Shown here in pieces: positions 46,711 through 55,695 of a stretch of DNA of 64,000 bases (position 1 is the stretch's first letter; each line of letters opens with the position of its first letter). The notes under the pieces were generated by a model, which saw only the letters and a program-made list of their open reading frames with translations, was not told the DNA's origin and did not search any database. Source of the DNA: Candidatus Promineofilum glycogenicum (GTDB taxonomy: Bacteria; Chloroflexota; Anaerolineae; Promineifilales; Promineifilaceae). Made by a program: the position numbers and the translations under genes. The stretch is from the NCBI GenBank assembly GCA_016707605.1, contig JADJHJ010000006.1, positions 372,001 through 436,000 on the forward strand. Reading direction: 5' to 3'.

Positions 46711-47514
46711 ATGCCGCCGAGCCGCCCGCTGCTGCGCTGGCTCGACGCGCGCCCGGCCTGGCTGACGGTGACGGTGTCGTTTCTGGCCCTGCTGTTGCTC
46801 TGGCACTTGTTCGTCACCTGGGCCGACTACCCGCCGTTCATCCTGCCCGGCCCGGGCGACGTGGCCGCGGCCTTCGCCCGGCTGGTGGGCGACGGCCGGC
46901 TGCCGCGCCACTCCCTGGTGACGTTGAGCGAGGTCATCCCCGGCCTGCTGCTGGGCGCGCTGGTGGCCATGCCCCTCGGCTATCTGCTGACCAAGTCGCC
47001 GCTGGCCGAGCGGCTGCTGTCGCCCTACCTCATCGCCTCGCAGGCCATCCCGGTCATCGCCATCGCCCCGCTGCTGACCATCTGGGTGCAGTCGTGGTAC
47101 TGGTCGCGGGTGCTGGTGGCGGCGCTGACCGTCTTCTTCCCCATCCTGATCAACACCATTGCCGGACTGCGCTCCGTGCCGCGCGAGTTCTATGACCTGA
47201 TGCACTCGCTGAGAGCCACGCGGGGTCAGATCTTTCGCAAGCTGGAGATGCCGGCGTCACTGCCGACGGTGCTGGCCGGGCTGAAGGTCGGGGCGACGCT
47301 GGCCGTCATCGGCGCGCTGGTGGGCGAGTTCGTGCAGCCGAAGAGCCAGGGGTTGGGCTATCTGCTGGTGACGGCGCGCTACCAGTTCAAGACGGATGAG
47401 GTGTTCGTGGTGCTGCTGACGCTGGGGACGATGGCGATGTCGCTCTATGGCCTGGTCGTCCTGGCCGAGCGCCGCCTCCTGCGCTGGCGTCGCTACGGGC
47501 ACTCTTCGAGATAA
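46711..47514 (+). CDS. ABC transporter permease, SsuC/TauC/ThiX-like (orphan)
   Basis: 267 residues, six helices. The N-terminal FVTWADYPPFILPGPGDVAAAF and the loop FYDLMHSLRATRGQIFRKLEMPASLPTVL are characteristic of permeases for sulfonates, nitrate or thiamine precursors. No substrate-binding protein or ATPase gene lies beside it, so its partners must be elsewhere or shared. Translationally coupled to the NfeD-like gene (1-base gap). Confidence 0.83.
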   Translation: MPPSRPLLRWLDARPAWLTVTVSFLALLLLWHLFVTWADYPPFILPGPGDVAAAFARLVGDGRLPRHSLVTLSEVIPGLLLGALVAMPLGYLLTKSPLAERLLSPYLIASQAIPVIAIAPLLTIWVQSWYWSRVLVAALTVFFPILINTIAGLRSVPREFYDLMHSLRATRGQIFRKLEMPASLPTVLAGLKVGATLAVIGALVGEFVQPKSQGLGYLLVTARYQFKTDEVFVVLLTLGTMAMSLYGLVVLAERRLLRWRRYGHSSR

Positions 47515-47625
47515 AGAAGCTCACGCAAAGGCGCGAAGATGCCAAGGCGCAAAGGAAGAAGAAGACAAATCTTCTCTTCCTTTGCGCCTTTGCCCCTTCG
47601 CGCCTTTGCGTGAGCTCTTTCAAAC
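47514..47625. repeat. Family A palindrome between convergent genes
   Basis: GAAGCTCACGCAAAGGCGCG pairs with CGCGCCTTTGCGTGAGCTC; one of the most perfect A copies. It separates the permease stop from the stop of the MacB-type permease. Confidence 0.9.
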
Positions 47626-50178
47626 CTACTCGTATCTAAGCGCCTGGACGATCTCCAGCCGCGACGCCTGCCGGGCGGGGATGATGGCCGCCAGCACACC
47701 GAAGACGATGCCCGCCACCAGGGCGATGATCACGCCCGTCGTCGGGAAGACGTAGTCCATCGGGTAGCCGAAGGCCTGCATCGCCGCCACGCCCATGTAG
47801 CCCAGGTAGAGGCCGGCCACGATGCCGAAGACCGTGCCCAACGCGGCCAGGATGAGCGCCTCGGCCAGGACGATGCGGCGCACCTGGCCGCGCGTGCTGC
47901 CCACAGCGCGCAACATGCCGATCTCGCGGGTGCGCTCCAACACACCGATGGCCAGGGTGTTGACCATGGCGATGACCGACGGCACGGCCAGGAAGAGCAC
48001 CAGCACGTAGAGAGCGGCAAAGATGGAGTCGAAGAGAGCCAGATTCTGGTCAATGTACTCCTGCCCGGCGATGAGCCGGAACTGCGGGAAGTCGCGCACG
48101 GCCTCCTTCAGCCCCGCCTCGACCGCGGCCACGTCCGCGCCCTCCACCAGATTGGCCTGGATCAGCACGTCCTCGGTGCGGTTGAAGTCGGCGGCGATGT
48201 TGTCGTGGGAGATGTAGACGGTGGTGATCTTGGCGTTCAGGTAGTCGCCGCCGACGCCCACCACGCGATACATCTGCGGCCCGGTGGGGGTCATCAGTTC
48301 CACTTCATCGCCGATGGTCGCGCTCAGAGCGACAGCCGCCGCCGGGCTGAGGATGGCCGTGCGCCCTTCGGCCAGAGCGTCGTAGGCCGACTCATCCCCC
48401 TGGCTGAAGGTCAGGCCGCTGACCTGCGGATAGGTGGCCGGGTCGATGCCCAGCAGCGAAACGGCCGCGCCGTTGGCCTGTGTCGGCGCGAAGCGTAGGG
48501 CGCTGACAACCGCGACGCCCTCCACGGCGCGCAGGGCGTCGCTCAGTTCCGCGCCGGCGCCGACGTTGCTGCCCCAGGCGGCAATCGACGGCGGCACGAG
48601 GATGAAGTCGCTGCCCAGGCTGCGGCGCATCACCTGGCCGAAGCCTTGGGTGACGCTGGTGACGACCGACGCGGCCAGGATCAGGATCGACATGCCGATG
48701 AGCATGGTGCTGGCCGTGATGGCCGCGCGCGACGGCTGGCGGGTCAGGTTGCCCTGGGCCAGATGGGCCGTGCCGCTGCGGGCGAAGACGAGGGCCAACA
48801 GGCCGCCGAAGAAGCGGGCGACGGGGTTGACCAGCGCCGGCGCGACGAGAATCAGGCCGATGACGAACAGCACCGCGCCCAGGCCGATAAAGGCGATGTT
48901 CTGTGTCAGCAGCGCGGCCACGGCCAGAGCAATGAACACCACGCCGACCCAGAAGCCGACGCCCAGCAGCCGCTTCAGCGACACCGCGCCGACCGACGGC
49001 CGCAGCGCCTCCAGCGGCGTCACCCGCCCGGCGCTGATGGCCGGCAGCAGCCCGGCCACCAGCGTGACGCCGATGCCGACAATGGCGCTACCGATGAGCA
49101 GCCCCGGCGAGACGACGGGCGCGCCGATGTCGACGTTCATCATTTCGCTGAGCACCGGCCCCAGCGCGGCCACACCCAGCAGGCCCAGCCCATAGCCGCC
49201 GATGATGCCCAGCGCCGTGCCGATGACGCCCTGGATCAGCCCTTCGGCCAGGAAGGTGCCCAGGATGGTGCGCCGGCCGGCCCCCAAGGCGCGCAACATG
49301 CCGATGTCGCGCCGCCGCTCGGCGACGATGGTGCGGAAGGTGTTGAAGATGATGAAGCCGCCCATGAGCACGGCCAGCACGCCCAGCAGGCTGAAGATGG
49401 CCTGGGCCACGTCCATGTTGGCCAGCAATTCGGCATTGGTCGCCAGCCCGCCCAGTTGGAAGGCGTCGCCCAACTCGGTCAGGATGGCTTGCTCGACCGC
49501 CGCCCGCTCTTCTTCGTTGACAACGTCGAAGTTGGCCTCGATGGTGTTGATGCGGCCGGGCATGTCCAGCATCGTTTGCGCCTGATCCAGCGTGACCAGC
49601 ACTTCCTCGTTACCTAGTTGCAGCCGCGGCGGCAGCAGGCCGACGATGGTCAGCGCCGTCTCGCCCGTCGGGGTGGGCAGGGTCAGTGTGTCACCCACGC
49701 CGACGCCGATCAGTTCGGCCAGACTCTCGGCGATGACCGCCGCGTCACTGTCGCCTTCTTGCAGGAAGCGGCCGTCACCGACGTTGTAGGCGTGCAGAGC
49801 CGTGGCCTGGTCGACGGTGATGCCCACCAGCGACACGGCCGCGACGGGATCGGGCAGGGCCGGGTCGTCGTCGAGGTAGTCGGCCGGCAGGTTGACGGTG
49901 CGGTTGAGCAGGCCGGAGACGACGCGCACGTTCTCGACACCGGCGACGCGGTCGGCCACGTCGGCGTCGAAGGCGTCGCCCGTCTTCAGGGTGATCGTCG
50001 CGTCGACGTTGCCGGTGGCGGCCAGGATGTTGCTCTGGAAGGCGCGGGTGAAGGCCGGCAGCAGCGAGTTCATGCCGACGATGACCAGCACGCCGAAGAG
50101 GATGGCCAGTGTGGTCAGAAAAGTCCGCAGTTTGCGCCCGGCCAGATAGCGGCGGGCGAGGGTTAGCTGGATGTTCAT
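47626..50178 (-). CDS. ABC exporter permease, FtsX/MacB-like, two-repeat
   Basis: 850 residues. An N-terminal helix and periplasmic domain (~20-265), an FtsX core (FIIFNTFRTIVAERRRDIGMLRALGAGR), further helices, then a second periplasmic domain and second FtsX core (AIGVLERTREIGMLRAVGSTR). The C-terminus is PARQASRLEIVQALRYE. This double-FtsX layout is that of LolC/E-like exporters of lipoproteins, peptides or drugs. Starts at ATG 50178; operon with the ATPase and the PadR regulator. Confidence 0.9.
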   Translation of the reverse strand: MNIQLTLARRYLAGRKLRTFLTTLAILFGVLVIVGMNSLLPAFTRAFQSNILAATGNVDATITLKTGDAFDADVADRVAGVENVRVVSGLLNRTVNLPADYLDDDPALPDPVAAVSLVGITVDQATALHAYNVGDGRFLQEGDSDAAVIAESLAELIGVGVGDTLTLPTPTGETALTIVGLLPPRLQLGNEEVLVTLDQAQTMLDMPGRINTIEANFDVVNEEERAAVEQAILTELGDAFQLGGLATNAELLANMDVAQAIFSLLGVLAVLMGGFIIFNTFRTIVAERRRDIGMLRALGAGRRTILGTFLAEGLIQGVIGTALGIIGGYGLGLLGVAALGPVLSEMMNVDIGAPVVSPGLLIGSAIVGIGVTLVAGLLPAISAGRVTPLEALRPSVGAVSLKRLLGVGFWVGVVFIALAVAALLTQNIAFIGLGAVLFVIGLILVAPALVNPVARFFGGLLALVFARSGTAHLAQGNLTRQPSRAAITASTMLIGMSILILAASVVTSVTQGFGQVMRRSLGSDFILVPPSIAAWGSNVGAGAELSDALRAVEGVAVVSALRFAPTQANGAAVSLLGIDPATYPQVSGLTFSQGDESAYDALAEGRTAILSPAAAVALSATIGDEVELMTPTGPQMYRVVGVGGDYLNAKITTVYISHDNIAADFNRTEDVLIQANLVEGADVAAVEAGLKEAVRDFPQFRLIAGQEYIDQNLALFDSIFAALYVLVLFLAVPSVIAMVNTLAIGVLERTREIGMLRAVGSTRGQVRRIVLAEALILAALGTVFGIVAGLYLGYMGVAAMQAFGYPMDYVFPTTGVIIALVAGIVFGVLAAIIPARQASRLEIVQALRYE

Positions 50179-50270
50179 GGTGTCCGCCTCAGGGGTTGGG
50201 GGTGGCGACCGACCGCGACCACCGAACAAGCCTCTTGCGGCGGTCGGCCACGTCGGCGGCCGCCAGCGCT

Positions 50271-51002
50271 CTACCTACCGGCAAGCTCCGCATTCCGCCC
50301 ATTGCTGCTACCGCGCGGCTCCAGCACCGTTTCGTCGACGACCGCGCCATCCTTCAGGAAGATGATCCGGTCGGCGTAGGCGGCGATGCGCGGGTCGTGG
50401 GTGACGATGACCACCGCCCGGCCCCAGTCGTTGGCCACCTGGCGCAGCAGTCCGGCGATCTCCTCCGAGGAGTGGGTATCGAGGTTGCCCGTCGGCTCGT
50501 CGGCCAGCACCAGGGCCGGGTCGGCCACCAGGGCGCGGGCCACGGCCACGCGCTGCTGCTGGCCGCCGGAGAGCTGGTCGGGCCGGTGGTCGGAGCGCCC
50601 TTCCAGGCCGACCTTGTCCAGCCATTCGGCCGCCCGCGCCTTGGCCTCGGCCGGCTTCACGCCGTCGAGGGTGATGGGCAGGGCGGCATTCTCCAGCGCG
50701 TTGAGCACGGGGATGAGGTTGAAGAACTGGAAGATGAAGCCGATGCGGCGGCGGCGGATTTCGGTCAGTTTAGCGTCGGAGAGGTCGGACAGGTTATGGC
50801 CGTCGATCATCACCGAGCCGCTGGTCGGCCGATCCAGCCCGCCCAACAGATGGAGCAGGGTGGACTTGCCGCAGCCGCTCGGCCCCATGATGGCCACGAA
50901 CTCGCCCGGCTCAACTTGCAGCGAGACGCCATTGAGCGCCGTCACGGCCGTCTCGCCCACGCCGTAGACTTTCTTTAGATGGGTGGCTGCTATTAATGAC
51001 AT
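50271..51002 (-). CDS. ABC exporter ATP-binding protein, MacB/LolD-like
   Basis: 243 residues with Walker A GPSGCGKST, Q-loop FIFQFFNLIPVLNALEN, signature LSGGQQQRVAVARAL, Walker B LVLADEPTGNLD and H-loop THDP. FQFFNLIP and DEPTGNLD are typical of the MacB/LolD class. Partner of the downstream double-FtsX permease. Confidence 0.92.
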   Translation of the reverse strand: MSLIAATHLKKVYGVGETAVTALNGVSLQVEPGEFVAIMGPSGCGKSTLLHLLGGLDRPTSGSVMIDGHNLSDLSDAKLTEIRRRRIGFIFQFFNLIPVLNALENAALPITLDGVKPAEAKARAAEWLDKVGLEGRSDHRPDQLSGGQQQRVAVARALVADPALVLADEPTGNLDTHSSEEIAGLLRQVANDWGRAVVIVTHDPRIAAYADRIIFLKDGAVVDETVLEPRGSSNGRNAELAGR

Positions 51003-51011
51003 GATTTCTCC

Positions 51012-51110
51012 TCTACGAATAGGGATTAGGGGCCAGGGGCTAGGGATTAGGGCGAAGTATTTGCCTTGTAGCCAGGCTCTTCATTCCTGGAATTCCTAAT
51101 TCCTATTTTC
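51012..51110. repeat. Words of families F and N at the 3' end of the PadR gene
   Basis: GGGATTAGGGGCCAGGGGCT then AATTCCTAATTCCTATTTTC. The latter supplies the last residues (IGIRNSRNEE) and stop of the PadR-type regulator. Confidence 0.7.
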
Positions 51111-51679
51111 GGTCTTCCACGCGGCCGCGGCGTTGGCCGGGGCAGCGGTTGGCGGCGGATGTCGTCGAGACGGGCTTCGATCAGGTCGAGCCAGCGCAGG
51201 TCGGCTTCCAGGTGCATGATGCTCTTGTCGAGCAGGAAGATCTGCGCCAGTTCGCGGCGCGGGTCGGCCCGGTTGCGGCGCGTCGTCAGGTCGTGTAACT
51301 CCTGGTAGAGCTTGCTGCGCTGGGCCTGCAACACGCGGTAGGGGCTGGCCACTTCGGTCGAGAGGCTGAGCATCAGCTTGACGAAGAACTCGTCGCGCTG
51401 GTGCTCGGCCGGCACGCCGCTGGCGAACCAGTCGGCCAACTCCGCCTGCCCGGCGGGCGTCAGGCTATAAATGTGCTTCTCCGGCCCGCCGTCCTGCTCC
51501 ACGCTGTCCTGGGCCACCAGCCCGCCCTCTTCCAGCCGCGCCAGGGTCGTGTAGACCTGGGCCGGCTTCACCGACCACAGCGCCGCGCCGCCGGCCAACG
51601 CCTCAAAGGCGGCGCGCAGCTCGTAACCGTGGCGGGGGTGGTCGGCCAGAAGGCCGAGGATGGCGTTGCGGACGGACAT
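51047..51679 (-). CDS. PadR family transcriptional regulator
   Basis: 210 residues. The winged helix-turn-helix is at the N-terminus (NAILGLLADHPRHGYELRAAF, VKPAQVYTTLARLEEGGLV, YSLTPAGQAEL), followed by the helical Vir_act_alpha_C-type dimerisation region. The last ~20 residues (KIGIRNSRNEEPGYKANTSP) are repeat-encoded. ATG 51679 begins at the domain. First gene of the exporter operon, and very likely its repressor: a long inverted repeat overlaps its promoter. Confidence 0.88.
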   Translation of the reverse strand: MSVRNAILGLLADHPRHGYELRAAFEALAGGAALWSVKPAQVYTTLARLEEGGLVAQDSVEQDGGPEKHIYSLTPAGQAELADWFASGVPAEHQRDEFFVKLMLSLSTEVASPYRVLQAQRSKLYQELHDLTTRRNRADPRRELAQIFLLDKSIMHLEADLRWLDLIEARLDDIRRQPLPRPTPRPRGRPKIGIRNSRNEEPGYKANTSP

Positions 51680-51716
51680 AGGGCGGTTACGACACTCCCA
51701 TAATCTCTGCTCAATT

Positions 51717-51772
51717 AAACTACTAACCCGTTTGCTATTTACAACGATAAATATAAAACGGGTTAGTAGTTT
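51717..51772. promoter_or_regulatory. Operator: 17-bp perfect inverted repeat
   Basis: AAACTACTAACCCGTTT (51717-51733) and its exact complement AAACGGGTTAGTAGTTT (51756-51772), 22 bases apart. The second arm fills exactly the spacer of the padR promoter; the first lies about 10-26 bases past the start of transcription. It is unlike any word-repeat family in the window. Confidence 0.78.
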
Positions 51773-51778
51773 TGTCAA
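51750..51778 (-). promoter_or_regulatory. Promoter of the padR-exporter operon
   Basis: TTGACA (51778-51773), 17 bases, TATATT (51755-51750) on the minus strand. The -35 is perfect consensus. Confidence 0.8.
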
Positions 51779-51787
51779 GAGGGTCAA

Positions 51788-51870
51788 TGTAGCACAGGAT
51801 TCTTATCCTGTGCAGCCTGTGGCGCATCCAAGAAGGTGCGACGCACTTCGGAAAGTGCGACGCACCGGGC
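51788..51870. repeat. Family C half copy and family D palindrome
   Basis: AGCACAGGATTCTTATCCTGTGC at 51791, then AGGTGCGACGCACTTCGGAAAGTGCGACGCACC at 51834-51866. Confidence 0.85.
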
Positions 51871-51914
51871 GACAAGTTGGACAAGTAGCAGCAATCGGGT
51901 CATACTTTGTGCCC

Positions 51915-52265
51915 ATGATTCTCCACATCGCCCGGCGCGAGGAATGGGAAGCCGCGCACGCCTCCGGCGACTACCGGGCCGACACGCTCATGACCGAGGG
52001 CTTCATCCACTGCTCCACCCCGGCGCAGGTACTTGGCCCGGCCAACGAAATGTTTCGCGGGCAGGCGGGCTTGCTGTTGCTGGTCATCGACCCGACGCGG
52101 CTGGCGGCCGAACTGGTCTACGAAGACTGCTACGAGACCGGCCAGGCCTTCCCCCACATCTACGGCCCGCTCAACCTCGATGCCGTGGTGCGCGCCGCGC
52201 CCTTTCCGCCCAACGGTGACGGCCGCTTCTCGCTGCCCAGGCTGGATGAATTACAGCCCCTTTAG
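51915..52265 (+). CDS. DUF952 family protein
   Basis: 116 residues: ILHIARREEWEAAHASGDYR, TEGFIHCSTPAQVLGPANEMF and AFPHIYGPLNLDAVV are characteristic of DUF952, whose members share a fold with ADP-ribosyltransferase-like proteins; function unknown. Starts at ATG 51915 (preceded by CATACT 10 bases upstream). The stop codon TAG is the first part of a family B palindrome. Confidence 0.87.
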   Translation: MILHIARREEWEAAHASGDYRADTLMTEGFIHCSTPAQVLGPANEMFRGQAGLLLLVIDPTRLAAELVYEDCYETGQAFPHIYGPLNLDAVVRAAPFPPNGDGRFSLPRLDELQPL

Positions 52266-52300
52266 AAACCGAGTTTCTCAGAAGAAACTCGGTTTCTACG
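52262..52300. repeat. Family B palindrome containing the DUF952 stop codon
   Basis: TTAGAAACCGAGTTTCTCAG and GAAACTCGGTTTCTACG. The stop TAG at 52263-52265 is part of the element. Confidence 0.87.
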
Positions 52301-52307
52301 CACGCGC

Positions 52308-53080
52308 ATGATTGACGCCGACTACCCCATCCTCGAACACGATCCATCGCTCGAAGCGCTGATCGAACCGTCGCGCCTTCTGTCGCCCATCGACATCCCG
52401 CCCCACTGCGTCCTGTGCTTCTTCCAGGACGTGATCGCCGGGCTGGGCGAACGCGGTCTCTTGCAGCCGGTCTATGCGCTGGGGTCGGAAATGGGGCCGA
52501 ACCCGGTCTACACGCTGGAACTCGACGGCCGGCCGCTGGCCCTGGTTCATCCCGGCGTCGGCGCGCCGCTGGCCGGGGCGTTCCTGGAGGAGCTGATCGC
52601 CCTGGGCTGCCGCCGCTTCATCGCCTGCGGCGGGGCGGGGGTGCTCAACCGCGATCTGGTCGTCGGCCACGTCATCGTGCCCACGGCCGCCGTGCGCGAC
52701 GAGGGCACGTCCTACCACTACCTGCCGCCATCGCGCGAGGTGTCGCCGTCGGCCGCGGCCGTGGCGGCCATCGAGGCGACGCTGGCCCGCCGCGGCGTGG
52801 CCTACGTGGCCGGCAAGACGTGGACGACCGACGGCTTCTACCGCGAGACGGCGGCGCGCATCGCCCGGCGGCGGGCCGAGGGCTGTCTGACGGTGGAGAT
52901 GGAGGCGGCGGCCTTCTTCGCCGTGGCCCAGTTCCGCGGCGTCACGTTCGGCCAACTGCTCTACGGCGGCGACGACGTCAGCGGCGAGGCCTGGGACAGC
53001 CGCCACTGGCAGAGCCGGGTCTCGATTCGGGAGCGGTTGTTTTGGTTGGCGGCGGAGGCGTGCTTGCATCTGAGCATGCT
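52308..53080 (+). CDS. Nucleoside phosphorylase family protein (uridine/purine nucleoside phosphorylase-like), 3' end unreliable
   Basis: Residues 1-250 fit the PNP/UDP phosphorylase fold: VHPGVGAPLAGAFLEELIALG, RRFIACGGAGVLN (phosphate region), GTSYHYLPP, and the base-binding EGCLTVEMEAAAFFAVA. The reading frame continues past LAAEACLHLSM into a very GC-rich stretch and then antisense through the next gene, which cannot be real. The true stop lies near 53080 and is probably lost. Nucleobase specificity unknown. Confidence 0.8.
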
Positions 53081-53253
53081 GGTCCGGAGGCCCGGGGTTG
53101 TCCCGGGCCCACGGCCGGCCGGGCGGCTGCGGGGCGGCGCGGACAGCCCGGCGGCGCGCGGCGGGGGCGGGGGTGGGCGCCCGCGCCGGCGCGGCCGCGG
53201 CCGGGGCCTTGCCCGAGCAGCCCGGTCGCTTCAGCGCCGGGCGGCACGGGGGC
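53080..53253. other. GC-rich, gene-free stretch, doubtful sequence
   Basis: Dominated by G and C with several CCCGGG/GGCCGGCC blocks (e.g. GGCCCGGGGTTGTCCCGGGCC at 53090-53110) and no readable word repeat apart from that hairpin. It sits at the point where the phosphorylase should end. Confidence 0.5.
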
Positions 53254-55695
53254 CTAGCGGCTTACCACCGTCACAACCTTCTCCCCTTCCTCCACCTTCA
53301 CCACCCGCCCCGCCTTCGTCCCCTCTTCCAGCGGCAGCGTCGCGCCATCGGCCGCCACCAGCCGCCGGTCAGTGACCACCGTCAGCGGCCCGACCGGGGC
53401 CAGGGCCACCGCCGCCGCCCGCCGCGCCACCAGCGCCTTGCCGTGGGCGTTGGCCTTGGGCGCTTCGGCCACGGCCGCTGCCCGCAGCCGCCGGGCGTAG
53501 CCGTCGGCCAGCAGCAGGACGAGCTCGCCGTCCGTGTCAACCGCTCGCGCCGCGGCCACGCGGTCGAAGGCCGCCTCCTGGCCACAGTTGATCGCCTGCG
53601 CCCCGACCAGCGGCAGCCGCGCCAGCGGCCAGCGCAGCCCGCGCCCGCGCTCGGTGACGATGACCACGTCCTGCCGCCGGGCCACGCCCTGGGCCAGCAC
53701 GACCACGCCCGGCAGCGGGCTGTCGAACTGGAACGGGGCCGGGGCTTCGATGGACGGCCGCAGCGTCTCCAGCGGGTAGGCGCGGGCGAAGCCGGTCGAG
53801 GTGACCAGCAGCAGCCGCTCCGCCTCGCGGGCCGCCGTCCAGTCGACGATGGCGCACACCGCCTCGCGGCCGGCCAGCCGGTAGAGGTTCTCGACGCCCT
53901 GGCCAATGCCGCGCAACTCGATCAACTGCCGGGCCGTCGTCAGCAGGAAGCGGTAGCGGGTGGTGATCAGCAGTAGTTGGTCGTCGGGGGGGAGGCGCAG
54001 GGTGGCGCGTGGCGGGTGGCGAGTGGCGAGTGGCGGAAGCGCAGGGGAGCGGGTAAGCAGGGGAGCAGGGGGAAGAGGGTGCTCATTCGTCGTTCGTCGC
54101 TCGTCGTTCGTCGTTTGTGATGCGTCGTTCGTCGTTTCTTCCAGGACGGCCAGCACCTCGGCCCGCGTGCTCTCGCCTTCGCTGACCGCTTCGCCCAGGA
54201 ACACGAGGGCACTCCCCTGCTCCCCCGCTCCCCGGCTGCCCTGCTCCTCCAACACAATCCGCCGCTGCAGCAACTCCAGATTCACCGGCCGCACCTTCAG
54301 CCGCCCGCCGGTCGCCTCCGGCAGCATGGCGAAGTCAGCCAGGGTGTGGGCGGGCAGGTCGGCCTCGCCCCGTTCGACGTGGTGGGCGATGACCCCCAGC
54401 CCGGCGGTGACGCTGCTGAAGGCGTCGATGCTGCGCACTTTGGCCTGGCCGAAGTGGCGGCCGAGCATCTCGTAGAAGGCGGGAATGAGCGCCGAGCCGC
54501 CGGTGCGGATGACGCTGTCGATCTGCTCCGGCCGCAGGCCCGACCGGCGCACCGTCTCCTCCAGGTGGTGCTCGATGGCCCGCGTCTCGGCGCGGATGAT
54601 GTCCTCGAACTCCAGACGGGTGACGAACTCGCGCACGCTGAAGCCGGGGCCGTCGAGGTAGATCTCCGCGCCGCGCTTGTCCGACAGGGCGCGCTTGGCC
54701 GACTCGACCACGTCGAACATCTTCAGGCCGTAGTTGCTGCCGACCAGGGCCAGCAGGGCCTCGATCTGGTGCTTGCGCTGCGCCGTCTGGGCCATCTCGC
54801 GCAGGATTTGGCGGTTCTGGGCGCTGTTGAGTTGCAGGATAGCCTGCCAGTCGGCGAAGCTGTCGTAGATCCACTGCGGCGTAGCCAGCGCCTTGTGGCG
54901 CGGGCCATAGAGGCTGCCCTCGCCGAAGTGGCGCGGCAGCTTGGCCCGCACGAGCTTCTGGTCGAACACGTCGCCGGCCACGGGGATGCCGCCGGTGGCC
55001 AGCACGCGCGGCCGCCCCTCGCCCAGGCGCATGACGGTGATGTCCAGCGTGCCGCCGCCGAAGTCGAAGACGAGCGCGTTCTCCGGCCGGGTCAGCTCCA
55101 GGGCGTAGCTGTAGGCCGCGGCCACCGGCTCATATTGCAGGTAGACCGTCTCATAGCCGGCGTCGAAGGCGGCGTGCAGCAGGCGCGCCTCGGCCAGCCG
55201 GTCGGCGGCGGCGTCGGCGGCGAAGTGGACGGGGCGGCCGAGCACCACCTGCCGCATCTCCTGCCCCAGCAGATGCTCCGCCCGCGCCTTGGTCACGGTC
55301 AGGTAGAGGGCGATGAGCGTCTCCAGCGAGTAGTAGAACTGGCCGATGACCGTGCCGGGGTAGTTGACGTCGCGCAGGCCGGTCTTGATCGACAGGAAGA
55401 GGCGGCCGGGCGAGAGGGCGTCGGCCCAGGTGTAGACGTCGGTGACGTAGTAGACGCGGTCGGCCATGACCTCGATCTCGCCCACCCAGATGCGCTGCAT
55501 CTTGACCGGGCGGTTGAGGTTGTGGTCGTAGTAGCGGTCGATGGCGGCGCGGCCGATGGTGATGGCCTGCTCGTTGGTGATGTAGAGCGCCGTGCGGGCC
55601 ACACGCGGGTTGGGGGCCGCCGGGTCGAGCGGCAGCACCTCCACCGCCTGCCCATCGTAGACGGCCATGCCGCTGTTGGTCGTGCCGAAGTCCAT
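53254..55695 (-). CDS. Hsp70-like ATPase fused to a gyrase-A C-terminal-like beta-pinwheel
   Basis: 813 residues. The N-terminal ~480 show the Hsp70/actin ATPase: phosphate-1 DFGTTNSGMAVYDG, VYLQYEPVAAAYSYAL, phosphate-2 LVFDFGGGTLDITVM, adenosine IRTGGSALIPAFYEML. This is the YegD-like branch. Residues ~580-813 contain repeated blade motifs, such as LLLITTRYRFLLTTARQLIE, RLLLVTSTGFARAYPLETLR and VVIVTERGRGLRWPLARLPL, as in the GyrA/ParC C-terminal DNA-wrapping domain. Between them, ~60 residues are repeat-encoded (ETTNDASQTTNDERRTTNEH). A canonical GAGGAGG lies 7 bases before an ATG at 55745 in another frame (MERLSKEASATMSE), suggesting a lost base near 55705 and a true start at 55745. Confidence 0.82.
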   Translation of the reverse strand: MDFGTTNSGMAVYDGQAVEVLPLDPAAPNPRVARTALYITNEQAITIGRAAIDRYYDHNLNRPVKMQRIWVGEIEVMADRVYYVTDVYTWADALSPGRLFLSIKTGLRDVNYPGTVIGQFYYSLETLIALYLTVTKARAEHLLGQEMRQVVLGRPVHFAADAAADRLAEARLLHAAFDAGYETVYLQYEPVAAAYSYALELTRPENALVFDFGGGTLDITVMRLGEGRPRVLATGGIPVAGDVFDQKLVRAKLPRHFGEGSLYGPRHKALATPQWIYDSFADWQAILQLNSAQNRQILREMAQTAQRKHQIEALLALVGSNYGLKMFDVVESAKRALSDKRGAEIYLDGPGFSVREFVTRLEFEDIIRAETRAIEHHLEETVRRSGLRPEQIDSVIRTGGSALIPAFYEMLGRHFGQAKVRSIDAFSSVTAGLGVIAHHVERGEADLPAHTLADFAMLPEATGGRLKVRPVNLELLQRRIVLEEQGSRGAGEQGSALVFLGEAVSEGESTRAEVLAVLEETTNDASQTTNDERRTTNEHPLPPAPLLTRSPALPPLATRHPPRATLRLPPDDQLLLITTRYRFLLTTARQLIELRGIGQGVENLYRLAGREAVCAIVDWTAAREAERLLLVTSTGFARAYPLETLRPSIEAPAPFQFDSPLPGVVVLAQGVARRQDVVIVTERGRGLRWPLARLPLVGAQAINCGQEAAFDRVAAARAVDTDGELVLLLADGYARRLRAAAVAEAPKANAHGKALVARRAAAVALAPVGPLTVVTDRRLVAADGATLPLEEGTKAGRVVKVEEGEKVVTVVSR
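53995..54245. repeat. In-frame composite repeat in the Hsp70 fusion gene (families L and CGTTCGT)
   Basis: GTGGCGA words at 54002-54035, GGGGAGC/AGGGGAGCAG words at 54045-54080, CGTCGTTCGTCGCTCGTCGT words at 54088-54140, and matching CTGCTCCCCCGC words near 54215-54245. The open frame is preserved throughout about 250 bases. Confidence 0.75.

Noticed and set aside
52308..53375. A 355-residue nucleoside phosphorylase running into the Hsp70 gene
   Set aside because: The last ~100 residues are GC-rich noise and then antisense reading of the convergent gene; the family ends near residue 255.
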